From NCBI GenBank assembly GCA_964242215.1, contig CAXTCJ010000008.1, forward strand, positions 37,157 to 101,156: a stretch of DNA of 64,000 nucleotides, in the 5' to 3' direction. Both the position numbers and the translations under genes were made by a program. Positions 43,333 to 52,228 of the stretch are shown in pieces; positions within the stretch are counted from its first letter, which is position 1; the number at the start of each line of letters is the position of its first letter. The notes below the pieces were generated by a model, which searched no databases, was not told where the DNA came from, and saw only the letters and a list, made by a program, of their open reading frames with translations. Source of the stretch: LMUY01 sp964242215. Its GTDB lineage: Bacteria; Pseudomonadota; Alphaproteobacteria; Acetobacterales; Acetobacteraceae.

Positions 43333-44054
43333 GGGCGGTTTGGCTGTTGGCGCCGGCCTTGGCCCTGTCCGGGTGCGGCGCGCTCTCCAAGCTATCGGAG
43401 GTCGGGCGGCCGCCGGAGCTGTCGCCCATCACCAATCCGGTGCAGGATCCGAACTGGCGCCCGGTCTCGATGCCGATGCCGCGGCCGGACCTGGCACCGA
43501 CGCAGGTGAACAGCCTTTGGCGCTCCGGCAGCCGGGCGTTCTTCAAGGATCAGCGGGCGGCCCAGGTGGGCGACATCCTGACAGTGCTGGTGAACGTCTC
43601 CGACACTGCCAACTTGGCCAACGCCACCACCACGACGCGGACCGGGTCGGAGGCGACGGGAATACCGAACCTGCTCGGCCTGGAGTCGAAGGCAGCCGCG
43701 AGCGGGATCGATCCAAAGAACCTGCTGAACACGAACAGCACGAACGCCAATGCCGGCACCGGCACGGTCAAGCGGGCGGAGACGATCACCTTGCGACTGG
43801 CCGGGGTGGTGACGCAGGTATTGCCGAACGGCAACCTGGTCGTGAGCGCCAAGCAGGAGATCCGCATCAACAGCGAATTGCGGGAGCTGCTGATCAGCGG
43901 CGTGATCCGCCCGCAGGACATCGCCAGCGACAACACGGTGACGCATGACCGGATGGCGGAGGCCCGGATTGCCTATGGCGGCCGCGGCACGCTGAGCGAC
44001 ATCCAACAGCCGCGGTATGGTCAGCAGCTGCTTGATATCCTGTTGCCGTTCTAA
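43329..44054 (+). CDS. flgH: L-ring lipoprotein FlgH
   Basis: This 241-residue outer-membrane lipoprotein has lipobox LSGC near residue 17, followed by the L-ring core: SLWRSGSRAFFKDQRAAQVGDILTVLVN and RIAYGGRGTLSDIQQPRYGQQLLDIL (positions about 57-84 and 216-241). It forms the outer-membrane bushing of the flagellar rod. The ATG overlaps the flgA stop. The P-ring gene flgI is not in the window after it, which is unusual; the next gene is convergent. Confidence 0.95.
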   Translation: MRAVWLLAPALALSGCGALSKLSEVGRPPELSPITNPVQDPNWRPVSMPMPRPDLAPTQVNSLWRSGSRAFFKDQRAAQVGDILTVLVNVSDTANLANATTTTRTGSEATGIPNLLGLESKAAASGIDPKNLLNTNSTNANAGTGTVKRAETITLRLAGVVTQVLPNGNLVVSAKQEIRINSELRELLISGVIRPQDIASDNTVTHDRMAEARIAYGGRGTLSDIQQPRYGQQLLDILLPF

Positions 44055-44078
44055 GGGCGCGGGGGGGTCAGCGGTTGG

Positions 44079-45074
44079 TCAGACGGCCTCTGCGCGCAGG
44101 GGTCCGGGCGCCCGGACCGGTTTGCCCCAGCGGTCTGGGCCAGTGACGCGAAAGAGGCCGCATGGCGCAACGGCGTCCAGCTCACCGGACGCCAGGTCGC
44201 GGGCGATGACGACGACGAAGGATTGCGCGGTCTCCGCCGGGCCGAACGGGCGCGGGAGGGCGAACATGGTGCCGACGCTCTGGACCAGAATCGGCCGGGC
44301 GTGACCCACGATGTGTACCAGCCCCTTGAGCCGCAGCAGCCGATCGCCCAAGGCACCGGCCAGGTTGTCGAGCCAGGCAGCCAGATCGTCGTAGGCCAAC
44401 GGGCCTGACGGGCGGGCCAGGCGCACGGCGATGCGCGGGTGGTCGGCGCCGGCCAGGTCAGGCAGCGTGGGCATCGCGGGGGCCACGAGCGGGCCAAATG
44501 CCGCAGCCACGGTTCGGGCCCGGTCCGCATCGGCCACGATCTCGGCCAACGGGTTCAGCCCAGCGGCCTCGGTGTGCGCTTGGGCCAGGCGTAGGGCCGA
44601 CACCGTGTCCGCCTTGGTGAGCACGATGCGGTGCGCTGCGGCCCATTGCGCCGCCGCCTCGGCAAATTCCGCGACCTGCGTGCCGCGCCCGGCATCGTAG
44701 GTGGCGAGCACGGACACGCGCATCCGGTGCTCCGCCAAGGCAGCCAATTGGCGCAACACCGGGCCGGGTTTGGACAGGCCGCTGGTCTCCAGCACGATGC
44801 GGCGCAGCGGGCCGGTGGCGTCCGGGCGGTCGGCCCAGAGCAGCGCGTCGACGGTGGTCTGCAGGTCGTTACCCATCTGGCAGCACACGCAGCCATTGGA
44901 CAGCATCGCCATCGGCACGCCGGCGGTCTCGCGCAGGATGGCCCCGTCCAGGCCGACCTCGCCGACTTCGTTCACGATCACCGCCGTATCCGCCGCCTCC
45001 GGACCGGCGAGGTAATCGCGCAGCAGCGTAGTCTTGCCGGAGCCGAGGAAGCCCGTCAGCACCACGAAGTCCAT
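44079..45074 (-). CDS. COG0523/CobW-family GTPase, putative metallochaperone
   Basis: This 331-residue G3E GTPase has Walker A GFLGSGKTT at the N-terminus, Walker B-like ETSGLSKPGP, the guanine specificity element TKAD, and the CXCC metal-binding motif GCVCCQMG. Its C-terminal CobW domain is present. Members insert or deliver metals (Zn, Co, Ni) to client enzymes. It is 17 bases downstream of an amidohydrolase gene on the same strand, so that enzyme is a plausible client; no cobalamin genes are near. The start at 45074 is set by the P-loop position. Confidence 0.9.
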   Translation of the reverse strand: MDFVVLTGFLGSGKTTLLRDYLAGPEAADTAVIVNEVGEVGLDGAILRETAGVPMAMLSNGCVCCQMGNDLQTTVDALLWADRPDATGPLRRIVLETSGLSKPGPVLRQLAALAEHRMRVSVLATYDAGRGTQVAEFAEAAAQWAAAHRIVLTKADTVSALRLAQAHTEAAGLNPLAEIVADADRARTVAAAFGPLVAPAMPTLPDLAGADHPRIAVRLARPSGPLAYDDLAAWLDNLAGALGDRLLRLKGLVHIVGHARPILVQSVGTMFALPRPFGPAETAQSFVVVIARDLASGELDAVAPCGLFRVTGPDRWGKPVRAPGPLRAEAV

Positions 45075-45091
45075 TGCGGAGCCGGGGCCGT

Positions 45092-46690
45092 TCACTCCGC
45101 GGGACGGGCGTAGCGAGCCGGGACGTCCTCCGCCCAGCTTGCCCTCACCAGGTCCCGCACGTCGGCCAGCAGTTCCGCGGTGTCGTAGATCACGCCGTCC
45201 TTGATGGTGTAGTGCAGCCCACGGTGCCACTCGACACTATTGGTCGCATCGTTCAGCCGCATCGCGCCGGTGCCGTACAGCAGCTTGAAGTCTGTCAGTG
45301 GGTTGTAGTCGTGCACCAGCAAGTCGGCGCGCTTGCCCACCTCGACCGTGCCCGTCTCGTCCTCGATGCCGCACAGCGCCGCGCCCTGCGATGTGGCGGA
45401 GCGCAGCACCTCGAGCGGATGGAACCCGGCCTCCTGCAGCAGTTCCAACTCGCGAATGTAGCCAAAGCCGTAGATCGAGTAGATGAAGCCACTGTCGCTA
45501 CCGGTGCAGACGCGGCCGCCACGGTTCTTGTATTCGTTGATGAACGCCATCCAGAGACGGTAATTCTCCTTCCACTGCACCTCGTTCTGGGTCGACCAGC
45601 GAACCCAGTACGAGCCGTGCCCGCCGCGCTGCGGTTGGAAGTAGTTCCACATGGATTTCCACGTGTAGTCCTTGTGCCAGTCCGCCTGCCGGGCGCGCAT
45701 CAGGTCGCGATTGGCGTCGTAGATCGTGAAGGTCGGCACGAAGGTGAAGCCTAACTCCAGGAACTGCTCCAGCACCTGGTTCCACTTGGCCGAACCCGGC
45801 TTGGCGCCCTGGGCGAACATCTGGCCAGACACCGAGAAGCGGAAATACTCGTCGTTGTAGTCGTAATCGAGCGGGAAATCCTGCACCACCCGGTCCTCGA
45901 ACAACGCCTCCGGCAGGCCGTAATAGTGCTCGGCGCTGCTCAGCCCCCAGCGCGCCGTGGTCAGCGCGTTCATGCGGGTGACCGCCATCTGCGCGTGATG
46001 GCAGCCGGATTTCAGGCCCAGGATACGGCACTCGTCCAGCGCCGCTTCCATGATGGCAGGCGGGGCGCCGAAGAACTTGATGCCGTCCGCCCCGCGCTCC
46101 TTCACCTTGCGCAGCCAGGCGCGGCCCTCCTCGGGCGTGTGCACCAGCTTCAGCATGTCGTTGACCGCGGGAAAGTAGCAGTAGGACAGCAGCCGCGGCG
46201 CCGCGATCGTGTTGGCGGCGGAGCGGGCCTTTTGGTCCAGCATCCAGTCCAGCCCGTTGAACGAGCCCATCTCCCGCACCGTGGTCACGCCGTGGGCCAG
46301 CCACAGCTTGTAGACGTAGTCCACCGGCGGCACCCAGCCATTGGCCGCGTGATAGGCGACCCCGGCGTGAGCGTGGCAGTCGATGAAGCCGGGCGTCACC
46401 CACTTGCCCTTGCAGTCGATCTCGTGGTCGCCGGGCTCGGGGCGATTGGCGGCGTTGGCAAGGTTGCCGCTGACTTTCTTCAGCAGGGTGATGCGGCCGT
46501 CTTCCACCACGATGTCGGTGGGGCCGATCGGCGGCGCGCCGGTGCCGTCGATCACGGTGGCGCCGCGCAGCACCAGGCGCTTGAAAGGACCGATCCCGCG
46601 GTCGCGGCCGGTCGCCGGCACGAGCGGCGGTTGCCCGGCGGCATCGCGGCCCTGGGCGAGTTCGTTGCCGGGTAGCGGCGCTTCAGCCAT
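45092..46690 (-). CDS. Metal-dependent amidohydrolase family protein
   Basis: This 532-residue protein belongs to the amidohydrolase superfamily (imidazolonepropionase/prolidase-like branch). DCHAHAG provides the first metal histidines, further candidates are in SGCHHAQ and SAEHYYG, and the late aspartate is in CTGSDSGF. The composite domain ends with the typical KRADLLVHDYNPLTDF strand. There is no signal peptide. It hydrolyses an amide or similar bond; the substrate is unknown. It precedes the COG0523 GTPase. The ATG at 46690 is chosen over a GTG two codons earlier. Confidence 0.87.
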   Translation of the reverse strand: MAEAPLPGNELAQGRDAAGQPPLVPATGRDRGIGPFKRLVLRGATVIDGTGAPPIGPTDIVVEDGRITLLKKVSGNLANAANRPEPGDHEIDCKGKWVTPGFIDCHAHAGVAYHAANGWVPPVDYVYKLWLAHGVTTVREMGSFNGLDWMLDQKARSAANTIAAPRLLSYCYFPAVNDMLKLVHTPEEGRAWLRKVKERGADGIKFFGAPPAIMEAALDECRILGLKSGCHHAQMAVTRMNALTTARWGLSSAEHYYGLPEALFEDRVVQDFPLDYDYNDEYFRFSVSGQMFAQGAKPGSAKWNQVLEQFLELGFTFVPTFTIYDANRDLMRARQADWHKDYTWKSMWNYFQPQRGGHGSYWVRWSTQNEVQWKENYRLWMAFINEYKNRGGRVCTGSDSGFIYSIYGFGYIRELELLQEAGFHPLEVLRSATSQGAALCGIEDETGTVEVGKRADLLVHDYNPLTDFKLLYGTGAMRLNDATNSVEWHRGLHYTIKDGVIYDTAELLADVRDLVRASWAEDVPARYARPAE

Positions 46691-46726
46691 GGTCACCCTA
46701 TCAAGAAGCGGGCGTTGCGTGACGCT

Positions 46727-47341
46727 CTAGCTTGCCTTGAGCCGGCGGACGCCCGGGCCCGCGTAGCCATCATCCTCGATCAGCCGCAACTGTACGCCTG
46801 GCTTGCCCTGCTCCACCGGCAGTTCCAGCGGTATCGGCCAGACGCATTCCGCGTTACCCTGCTCGCCGCGCAAGGCCAGGAACACGATGCGCTCGACGCC
46901 GCCCGTCACCCCGGTCTCGATCGCCAGCCGGAACACCAGCCCCTCCGCCGCATCGGTCCCGAGTGCCAGGCCGAGCTGCTGCGACTCCGCCTCCTGCCGG
47001 CGCAGGGTGCGCGCGGTCGGCTCCTCGGCAAATCCGCGGTAGAAGCGGACGGGAACCTCGTCGATCAGGAAGACGAAATGGTGGCTGTCATCCATGACGC
47101 GGAGCCATGAATGCTCCCGCGAATCCGCCACGCGCTTCAGCCGCTGTTTGCCGAACGCATAGGCCCGGCAACCGACCGACCAGCTGTCATCGCCCATCTC
47201 GTACGCCGCGAGCGCCACCGCATCCCGCCGCGCATTGGCGAGCAGCCGGGCGCACAGCCGAAGCCGTGCCTCGGTCAGGGCCGGATGGAATTCCCACGGG
47301 AGAACGGGCGATACGGACTGCGTCTGCGCCGAGTCGGTCAT
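46727..47341 (-). CDS. Hypothetical 204-residue protein
   Basis: No domain recognised. It is a soluble, mixed alpha/beta protein without a signal peptide. Distinct stretches are GDDSWSVGCRAYAFGKQRL, VFLIDEVPVRFYRGFAEEPT and PGVQLRLIEDDGYAGPGVRRL. The pattern of a helical N-terminus followed by regular beta strands suggests a single compact domain. It lies 36 bases upstream of the amidohydrolase on the same strand and could be part of that transcript, so it might share its pathway. Confidence 0.7.
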   Translation of the reverse strand: MTDSAQTQSVSPVLPWEFHPALTEARLRLCARLLANARRDAVALAAYEMGDDSWSVGCRAYAFGKQRLKRVADSREHSWLRVMDDSHHFVFLIDEVPVRFYRGFAEEPTARTLRRQEAESQQLGLALGTDAAEGLVFRLAIETGVTGGVERIVFLALRGEQGNAECVWPIPLELPVEQGKPGVQLRLIEDDGYAGPGVRRLKAS

Positions 47342-47405
47342 GCTGCAGCCTAACCTTATGCGTCGAGCCGGCGCAACGGCGCCGCTTCGGCTGACTGGGT
47401 GGGCG

Positions 47406-48362
47406 TTACGTCCCGACCGTCGCGATCGGCTCGACCTGCCGCGTACGAGCCGGTCGGGAGGCCCAAAGCGTCGCCAACACCGAGCCGGACAGATTGTGCC
47501 AGACCGAGAACAGCGCCCCCGGCAGCGCAGCCAAGGGCGAGAAGTAGATCCGCCCCAGCGTGGCAGCCAGGCCGCTATTCTGCATGCCGACCTCCAGCGC
47601 GAGCGTCCGGCAGACGCTCTCGTCGAAGCCGAGCAGCCGGCCGCCCCAGTAGCCGCCGAGCAGGCCGATGCCGTTGTGCAGCACCACCCCCACCATCACC
47701 AACGGGCCGACGGTGGCGATGCTGCCTTGGCTGGCGGCGACGACGGCGCCGATGATCAACAGGATCGACACCATGGAGATCAACGGCAAAGCCGGCTCGA
47801 CATGCCGCACGAAGCGGTGCGCCAGATGGTTCACCACCAGCCCGAGTGCCACCGGCAGCGCCACGATCTGCAGGATGCTCAGCAGCAGCCCCTGCACGTC
47901 CACCGCGATGCCGTGAGACACATAGAGCCGGGTCAGCAGCGGCGTGGCGGCGACGCCGACCACCGTGGAGAGTGCGCTGATGGTCACGGACAACGCCACG
48001 TCGCCGCCGGACAGGAACACCATCACCGTCGACCCGGTGCCGCTCGCGACGCTGCCGACCAGCACCATGCCCGTCGCGAGTTCCGGCGGCATGCCGAGCG
48101 CCCGGGCGATGCCCCACGCGGCCAGCGGCATGATCAGATAGTGCAGACCCAACCCGGCCAGCACCGGCCCGGGCTGCGCGGCGATACGGCGGAAATCGGC
48201 GAACCGCAGCGTCACCCCGGCGCAGAACATGATCAGCGACAGCAACAGTGTGACCCACGGCCCGATCGGCATGAAACGCGCGGGTAGGAGGAAGGCCAGG
48301 ACGGAGATCAGGATGGCCCAGAGCGGGAACAGACGTGTGACGATGCGCATGGTGGGCCGCAT
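47406..48362 (-). CDS. Bile acid:sodium symporter (BASS) family transporter
   Basis: This protein of 318 residues has about ten hydrophobic segments. The BASS core is recognisable in MLVGSVASGTGSTVMVFLSGGD-like sequence around residues 108-130 and in LEVGMQNSGLAATLG near residue 275, which form the crossing region that binds sodium. Members carry organic anions such as bile acids, 2-oxoacids or pantoate. The substrate is unknown. Starts at 48362 and 48350 are both possible. Confidence 0.88.
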   Translation of the reverse strand: MRPTMRIVTRLFPLWAILISVLAFLLPARFMPIGPWVTLLLSLIMFCAGVTLRFADFRRIAAQPGPVLAGLGLHYLIMPLAAWGIARALGMPPELATGMVLVGSVASGTGSTVMVFLSGGDVALSVTISALSTVVGVAATPLLTRLYVSHGIAVDVQGLLLSILQIVALPVALGLVVNHLAHRFVRHVEPALPLISMVSILLIIGAVVAASQGSIATVGPLVMVGVVLHNGIGLLGGYWGGRLLGFDESVCRTLALEVGMQNSGLAATLGRIYFSPLAALPGALFSVWHNLSGSVLATLWASRPARTRQVEPIATVGT

Positions 48363-48459
48363 CTAAAGCATTGTCGCCGCGAGACCAGCCCTAAACACCG
48401 AGTTCGGACAGTCCAAGATGATCCGCCAGCCGTGGACGCCGACTCCCGTTGTAGGCCGG

Positions 48460-49845
48460 CTACAGTGCGTTGGTGGTGTCCGGCTGGCCGGCGGCGCTGC
48501 CCTGAACCGCACCACCTAACGAGCGGATTACGTTCTTCAGGCCCTCGGTCCGGTGCTCGAGGTCGCTGATCAGTGTGGCTTGCTGAACTTGCAACCGCTT
48601 CAGGTCGTCGATGTCGGTGCTGCTGCCGAGCCATTCGATGATCGGTCCATCCGGCTCGCCAAGGTCGGGTTCGGCGCGGCGCGGCAGAGAGCGGGTCTGG
48701 AACCATCGCCAGCTACTGTCGCTGGCCCGTCGCAGCCGAAAGCTCGCGTCCAGCATGCCGCGCGGCGGCGCTTGGTGCCACGCCTCCATGGTGGATTGAC
48801 GGTCCTCGGGATGGATCGCGTCCAGCCAGCCCCAACCCTGGGCCTGCTCCTGCGTCTGCCCGGTGTAGTCGAGCCATTGCGGTCCCGCCCAGGTCCACAG
48901 CCCCTCGTTGGAGGATCGCCAAACCAAGGGCACCATACCTTCGGCCAGGGTGCGGTAGCGTTCCTTCTCCTCGAGCAACGCGGCGTTGGTCCGCTCGATC
49001 GCGGTGACGTCCTGCACCAAACCGACCACTTGGCCCGCGACGCCGTTCGCGTCCTGCATCGGGAAACTCGTGTGGCGGATGGCTACGATGCCGGCATCCG
49101 AGGCCCGAATGATGCGATAATGCGCGACCAGGGTCTCTCCCGCGGCGGAGCGGGCCATATGGGCGTCCACCGTGGGACGGTCATCCGGATGAACCAGGTC
49201 CAACCAACGCCGGAAGTCGGCTTGCACCATCACCCGGCTCTCGCCCAGCAGACGCTCCAACCCCGGTGAGGCGTAGTCCAGCCGCATGCGTCCGGGATCG
49301 AGGATCCACAGCGCGTCGGGCGCCACCGCCGGCTCGGCCACGGGTTGGGCGGGGAGCGCCAAGCTGTCAGCGCGTGCATCCAGGATGATCGCCAGCGTAT
49401 GGGCAAAGGCGCCGGCCTCGTCCGGAACCGGTGTGAAGACGGCGTCGTAGTGCCCCGTGGTCATCACGCCGTGACGCCGGACCACCCAGGGCCGCTTGCG
49501 GAAGATCGCCGCCTCGCCCGCCCCCAGCCGTCCGTGGAGTGCCCCCGTGTCGCTGAGCGCCTCGGGGAAGGCCGACGCGGCCGGCAAGCCAAGCGCCCGG
49601 GGGTGGGCGTCCCCCTGCAAATGGGCGCAAGCGTCGTTGTAGAGCAGCAGCCGGTCCGGGCCACAGGCCACTGCGCACGGCATCGGATGGCACAAGCAGA
49701 TGTCGACCAACGTCCGCAGGCTCTGTGGCCAGGTCTCGATCGTACCGAGCGACGATTGCGACCAATCACGGTCACGGATCAAGGCCGCCAGCTCGCTATG
49801 GCCGGCTGGCCAGGCAGGTTGATCGTTCGGATCGAAGGATGACAT
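48460..49845 (-). CDS. Truncated multi-PAS sensor of HWE kinase type
   Basis: This 461-residue protein has a leading PAS/GAF-like module (DWSQSSLGTIETWPQSLRTL, typical of HWE kinases), a second PAS (about 180-290) and a third PAS (about 300-420). It then begins an HWE dimerisation helix (LISDLEHRTEGLKNVIRSLGG, candidate His431) but stops about 30 residues later. The HATPase domain is missing, and no remnant is seen in the 97 bases to the next gene. It is either a decayed kinase or a sensor without catalytic output. No membrane helix is present. The start at 49845 (MSSFDPNDQ) is chosen. Confidence 0.75.
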   Translation of the reverse strand: MSSFDPNDQPAWPAGHSELAALIRDRDWSQSSLGTIETWPQSLRTLVDICLCHPMPCAVACGPDRLLLYNDACAHLQGDAHPRALGLPAASAFPEALSDTGALHGRLGAGEAAIFRKRPWVVRRHGVMTTGHYDAVFTPVPDEAGAFAHTLAIILDARADSLALPAQPVAEPAVAPDALWILDPGRMRLDYASPGLERLLGESRVMVQADFRRWLDLVHPDDRPTVDAHMARSAAGETLVAHYRIIRASDAGIVAIRHTSFPMQDANGVAGQVVGLVQDVTAIERTNAALLEEKERYRTLAEGMVPLVWRSSNEGLWTWAGPQWLDYTGQTQEQAQGWGWLDAIHPEDRQSTMEAWHQAPPRGMLDASFRLRRASDSSWRWFQTRSLPRRAEPDLGEPDGPIIEWLGSSTDIDDLKRLQVQQATLISDLEHRTEGLKNVIRSLGGAVQGSAAGQPDTTNAL

Positions 49846-50080
49846 GGCCACTTTCAGAACGGATGAACACACATGGCGGTTCGTTTCGGCGTTGCTAGCC
49901 TACCCATAGTGTGTGGAGTCGGCGCTGCCTTAACTTTTGGCAGGATCAACCCGAATCCGCTGCGTCTCGGTTGAACGCGGCGCTGTTGTGCGCTCCTGTC
50001 GGCGCCCCAAGATCACAAGACCAAGGAACCGCCATGCCCGCACTCCACCATGACGCAAGGCCCCGGCCCGGACACCCCGC

Positions 50081-50863
50081 ATGAGCGCCCCGAGCGACCT
50101 CCCCTCGTTCGATCTCACCGGCCGCGTGGCGCTGGTCACCGGCGCATCCAGCGGCCTCGGGCGGCACTTCGCCGGCGTGCTGGCCCGTGCCGGCGCATCG
50201 GTGGCATTGGCCGCGCGCCGGGTCGACAGCCTCGGCGCGGTGGCGGCGGAGATCGAGGCGGCGGGCGGGCGCGCCATTGCGGTGCGGCTCGACGTCAGCG
50301 AGGCCGCCTCGGTGCGCGAGGCGGTGGCGGCGACGGTGGCGCAACTGGGTGGGCTGGACATCCTGGTCAACAACGCGGGCACGACGGCCACCAAGCCGCT
50401 GCTGGAGCTGACCGAGGCCGATTGGGATTCTGTGCTCGACGTCAACCTCAAGGGCTGTTTCCTGATGGCGCAGGAGGCAGCGCGGGCCATGGTGCAGGCC
50501 GGACGGGGCGGGGCGATCGTCAATGTCGCCTCCATCCTGGGGTTTCGTGTGGCGGCCCAACTGGCGCCCTACATCGCCTCCAAGGCCGGACTGGTGCGGC
50601 TGAGCCAGGCGATGGCGCTGGAACTGGCACGCCACCGCATCCGGGTGAACGCGCTCTGCCCCGGCTACATCGAGACGGACATCAACCAGGCGTTTTTCGC
50701 CACGCCGCCGGGCGAGGCCTTGGTCAAGCGCATCCCGCAACGCCGGCTCGGCCGCAAGGAGGAGCTGGATGGCCCGCTGCTGCTGCTGTGTTCGGACGCC
50801 GGGTCGTATATCACCGGCGCGGCGCTGGCCGTCGATGGCGGCCACCTGGTGAACACGCTGTAA
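50081..50863 (+). CDS. Short-chain dehydrogenase/reductase
   Basis: This 260-residue NAD(P)-dependent oxidoreductase has the cofactor glycine motif TGASSGLGR, the NNAG motif and the catalytic Ser...Tyr-x-x-x-Lys (NVASILGF and YIASK). The C-terminal DGGHLVNTL is the usual SDR ending. The first gene of a two-gene unit with an acyl-CoA dehydrogenase 15 bases downstream, it may act on a hydroxyacyl-CoA or ketone. Confidence 0.93.
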   Translation: MSAPSDLPSFDLTGRVALVTGASSGLGRHFAGVLARAGASVALAARRVDSLGAVAAEIEAAGGRAIAVRLDVSEAASVREAVAATVAQLGGLDILVNNAGTTATKPLLELTEADWDSVLDVNLKGCFLMAQEAARAMVQAGRGGAIVNVASILGFRVAAQLAPYIASKAGLVRLSQAMALELARHRIRVNALCPGYIETDINQAFFATPPGEALVKRIPQRRLGRKEELDGPLLLLCSDAGSYITGAALAVDGGHLVNTL

Positions 50864-50878
50864 CAAGGACACGGGACC

Positions 50879-52072
50879 ATGATTCCTGCGGAGAACGACC
50901 TCACCGAGGGGCAGGCCATCGCACAACGGGTGGAACGCTTCGTCCGCGACGTGGTGATCCCGTATGAGACGGCCGGTCGGCGCGACTCGCACGGCCCCAC
51001 CGACGCCCTGACCTCCGAAATGCGGAGCAAGGCGCGTGAACACGGGGTGCTGACGCCGCACATCTTCCCCGACGGCCGCCATCTCAGCCATCGCGCGACG
51101 GCGATCGTGCTGCGCGCCGCCGGGCTGTCGCCGCTTGGTCCGCTGGCGCTAAACGTGGCCGCGCCGGACGAGGGCAACATGTTCCTGCTGGGCCGGGTTG
51201 CCGGGCCGGAGCAGCGGCAGCGCTTCCTGGATCCGCTGGTGTCCGGCCGCGCCCGCTCCGCCTTTCTGATGACGGAGCCGGCGGCCGAGGGCGGTGCGGG
51301 CTCCGACCCGTCGATGATGCAGACCACGGCGCGGCCGGACGGCAACCACTGGGTGGTGAACGGGCGCAAGGCGTTCATCACCGGCATGGTGGGCGCCTCG
51401 GTCGGGATCGTCATGGCGAAGTCGGACGAAGGCGCCACCTTATTCCTGGTGGACCTGCCCATGGACGGTATCCGGGTCGAGCGCGTGCTGGACACCATCG
51501 ACAGCTCGATGCCCGGCGGCCATGCGATCGTGGTGCTGGACAATGTGCGCATCCCCGCCGACCAGATGCTGGGGCAGAGCGGCGAGGGCTTCAAATACGC
51601 GCAGATCCGCTTGGCCCCTGCCCGGCTGACGCACTGCATGCGCTGGCACGGCGCCGCGACCCGGGCGCAGGAAATCGCCACCGCCTATGCCGTGAAGCGC
51701 CACGCGTTCGGCAAACCGCTGGTGGACCACGAGGGTGTGGGGTTCATGCTGGCCGACAACATGATCGACCTGAAGCAGAGCGAACTGATGATCGACTGGT
51801 GCGCCGGCGTGCTGGATAGCGGTGCCCCCGGCACGGTCGAATCCTCGATGGCCAAGGTCGCGGTGTCGGAGGCGCTGTTCCGCGTGGCCGACCGTTGCGT
51901 GCAAGTGATGGGCGGCACCGGCGTGACCGGCGACACGGTGGTGGAGCAGGTGTTCCGCGAGATCCGCGCGTTCCGCATCTACGACGGCCCGACGGAGGTG
52001 CACAAATGGTCGCTAGCGAAGAAGATCAAGCGCGACACGCTGGCCGCCGCCGGGCGCACAGCGAGTTCGTGA
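50879..52072 (+). CDS. Acyl-CoA dehydrogenase family protein
   Basis: This 397-residue flavoenzyme has acyl-CoA dehydrogenase signatures: FLMTEPAAEGGAGSDPSMMQT near residue 135, the FAD-binding GTGVTGDTVVEQVFREIRAFRIYDGPTEVH at 345-374 and KKIKRD at the end. The length is normal. It oxidises an acyl-CoA thioester to the enoyl-CoA and passes electrons to ETF; the chain specificity is unknown. With the SDR upstream it suggests a short catabolic module. The family A palindrome begins three bases after its stop. Confidence 0.93.
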   Translation: MIPAENDLTEGQAIAQRVERFVRDVVIPYETAGRRDSHGPTDALTSEMRSKAREHGVLTPHIFPDGRHLSHRATAIVLRAAGLSPLGPLALNVAAPDEGNMFLLGRVAGPEQRQRFLDPLVSGRARSAFLMTEPAAEGGAGSDPSMMQTTARPDGNHWVVNGRKAFITGMVGASVGIVMAKSDEGATLFLVDLPMDGIRVERVLDTIDSSMPGGHAIVVLDNVRIPADQMLGQSGEGFKYAQIRLAPARLTHCMRWHGAATRAQEIATAYAVKRHAFGKPLVDHEGVGFMLADNMIDLKQSELMIDWCAGVLDSGAPGTVESSMAKVAVSEALFRVADRCVQVMGGTGVTGDTVVEQVFREIRAFRIYDGPTEVHKWSLAKKIKRDTLAAAGRTASS

Positions 52073-52074
52073 GT

Positions 52075-52218
52075 ACCGTCTTGCCAGGGCTTGACCCTGG
52101 TATCCACGCCGGTCCGCAGACGCCGGCCCGGCCGTGTTGCATGCGACGGTGCCAAGCACTCGTTTGACGTCATCAGCTCAACCCCGTGGATACCAAGGTC
52201 AAGCCTTGGCACGACGGT
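52075..52218. repeat. Palindromic repeat family A, copy 3
   Basis: This 144-base copy has arms beginning ACCGTCTTGCCAGGGCTTGA and ending AAGCCTTGGCACGACGGT, complementary with a few mismatches. Its interior is closely similar to copy 2 (GCAGAC-CCGGC, GCGACGGTGCCA, TGACGTCA). It fills the spacer between the convergent acyl-CoA dehydrogenase and binding-protein genes. Confidence 0.93.
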
Positions 52219-52228
52219 GGCGTTAGGC

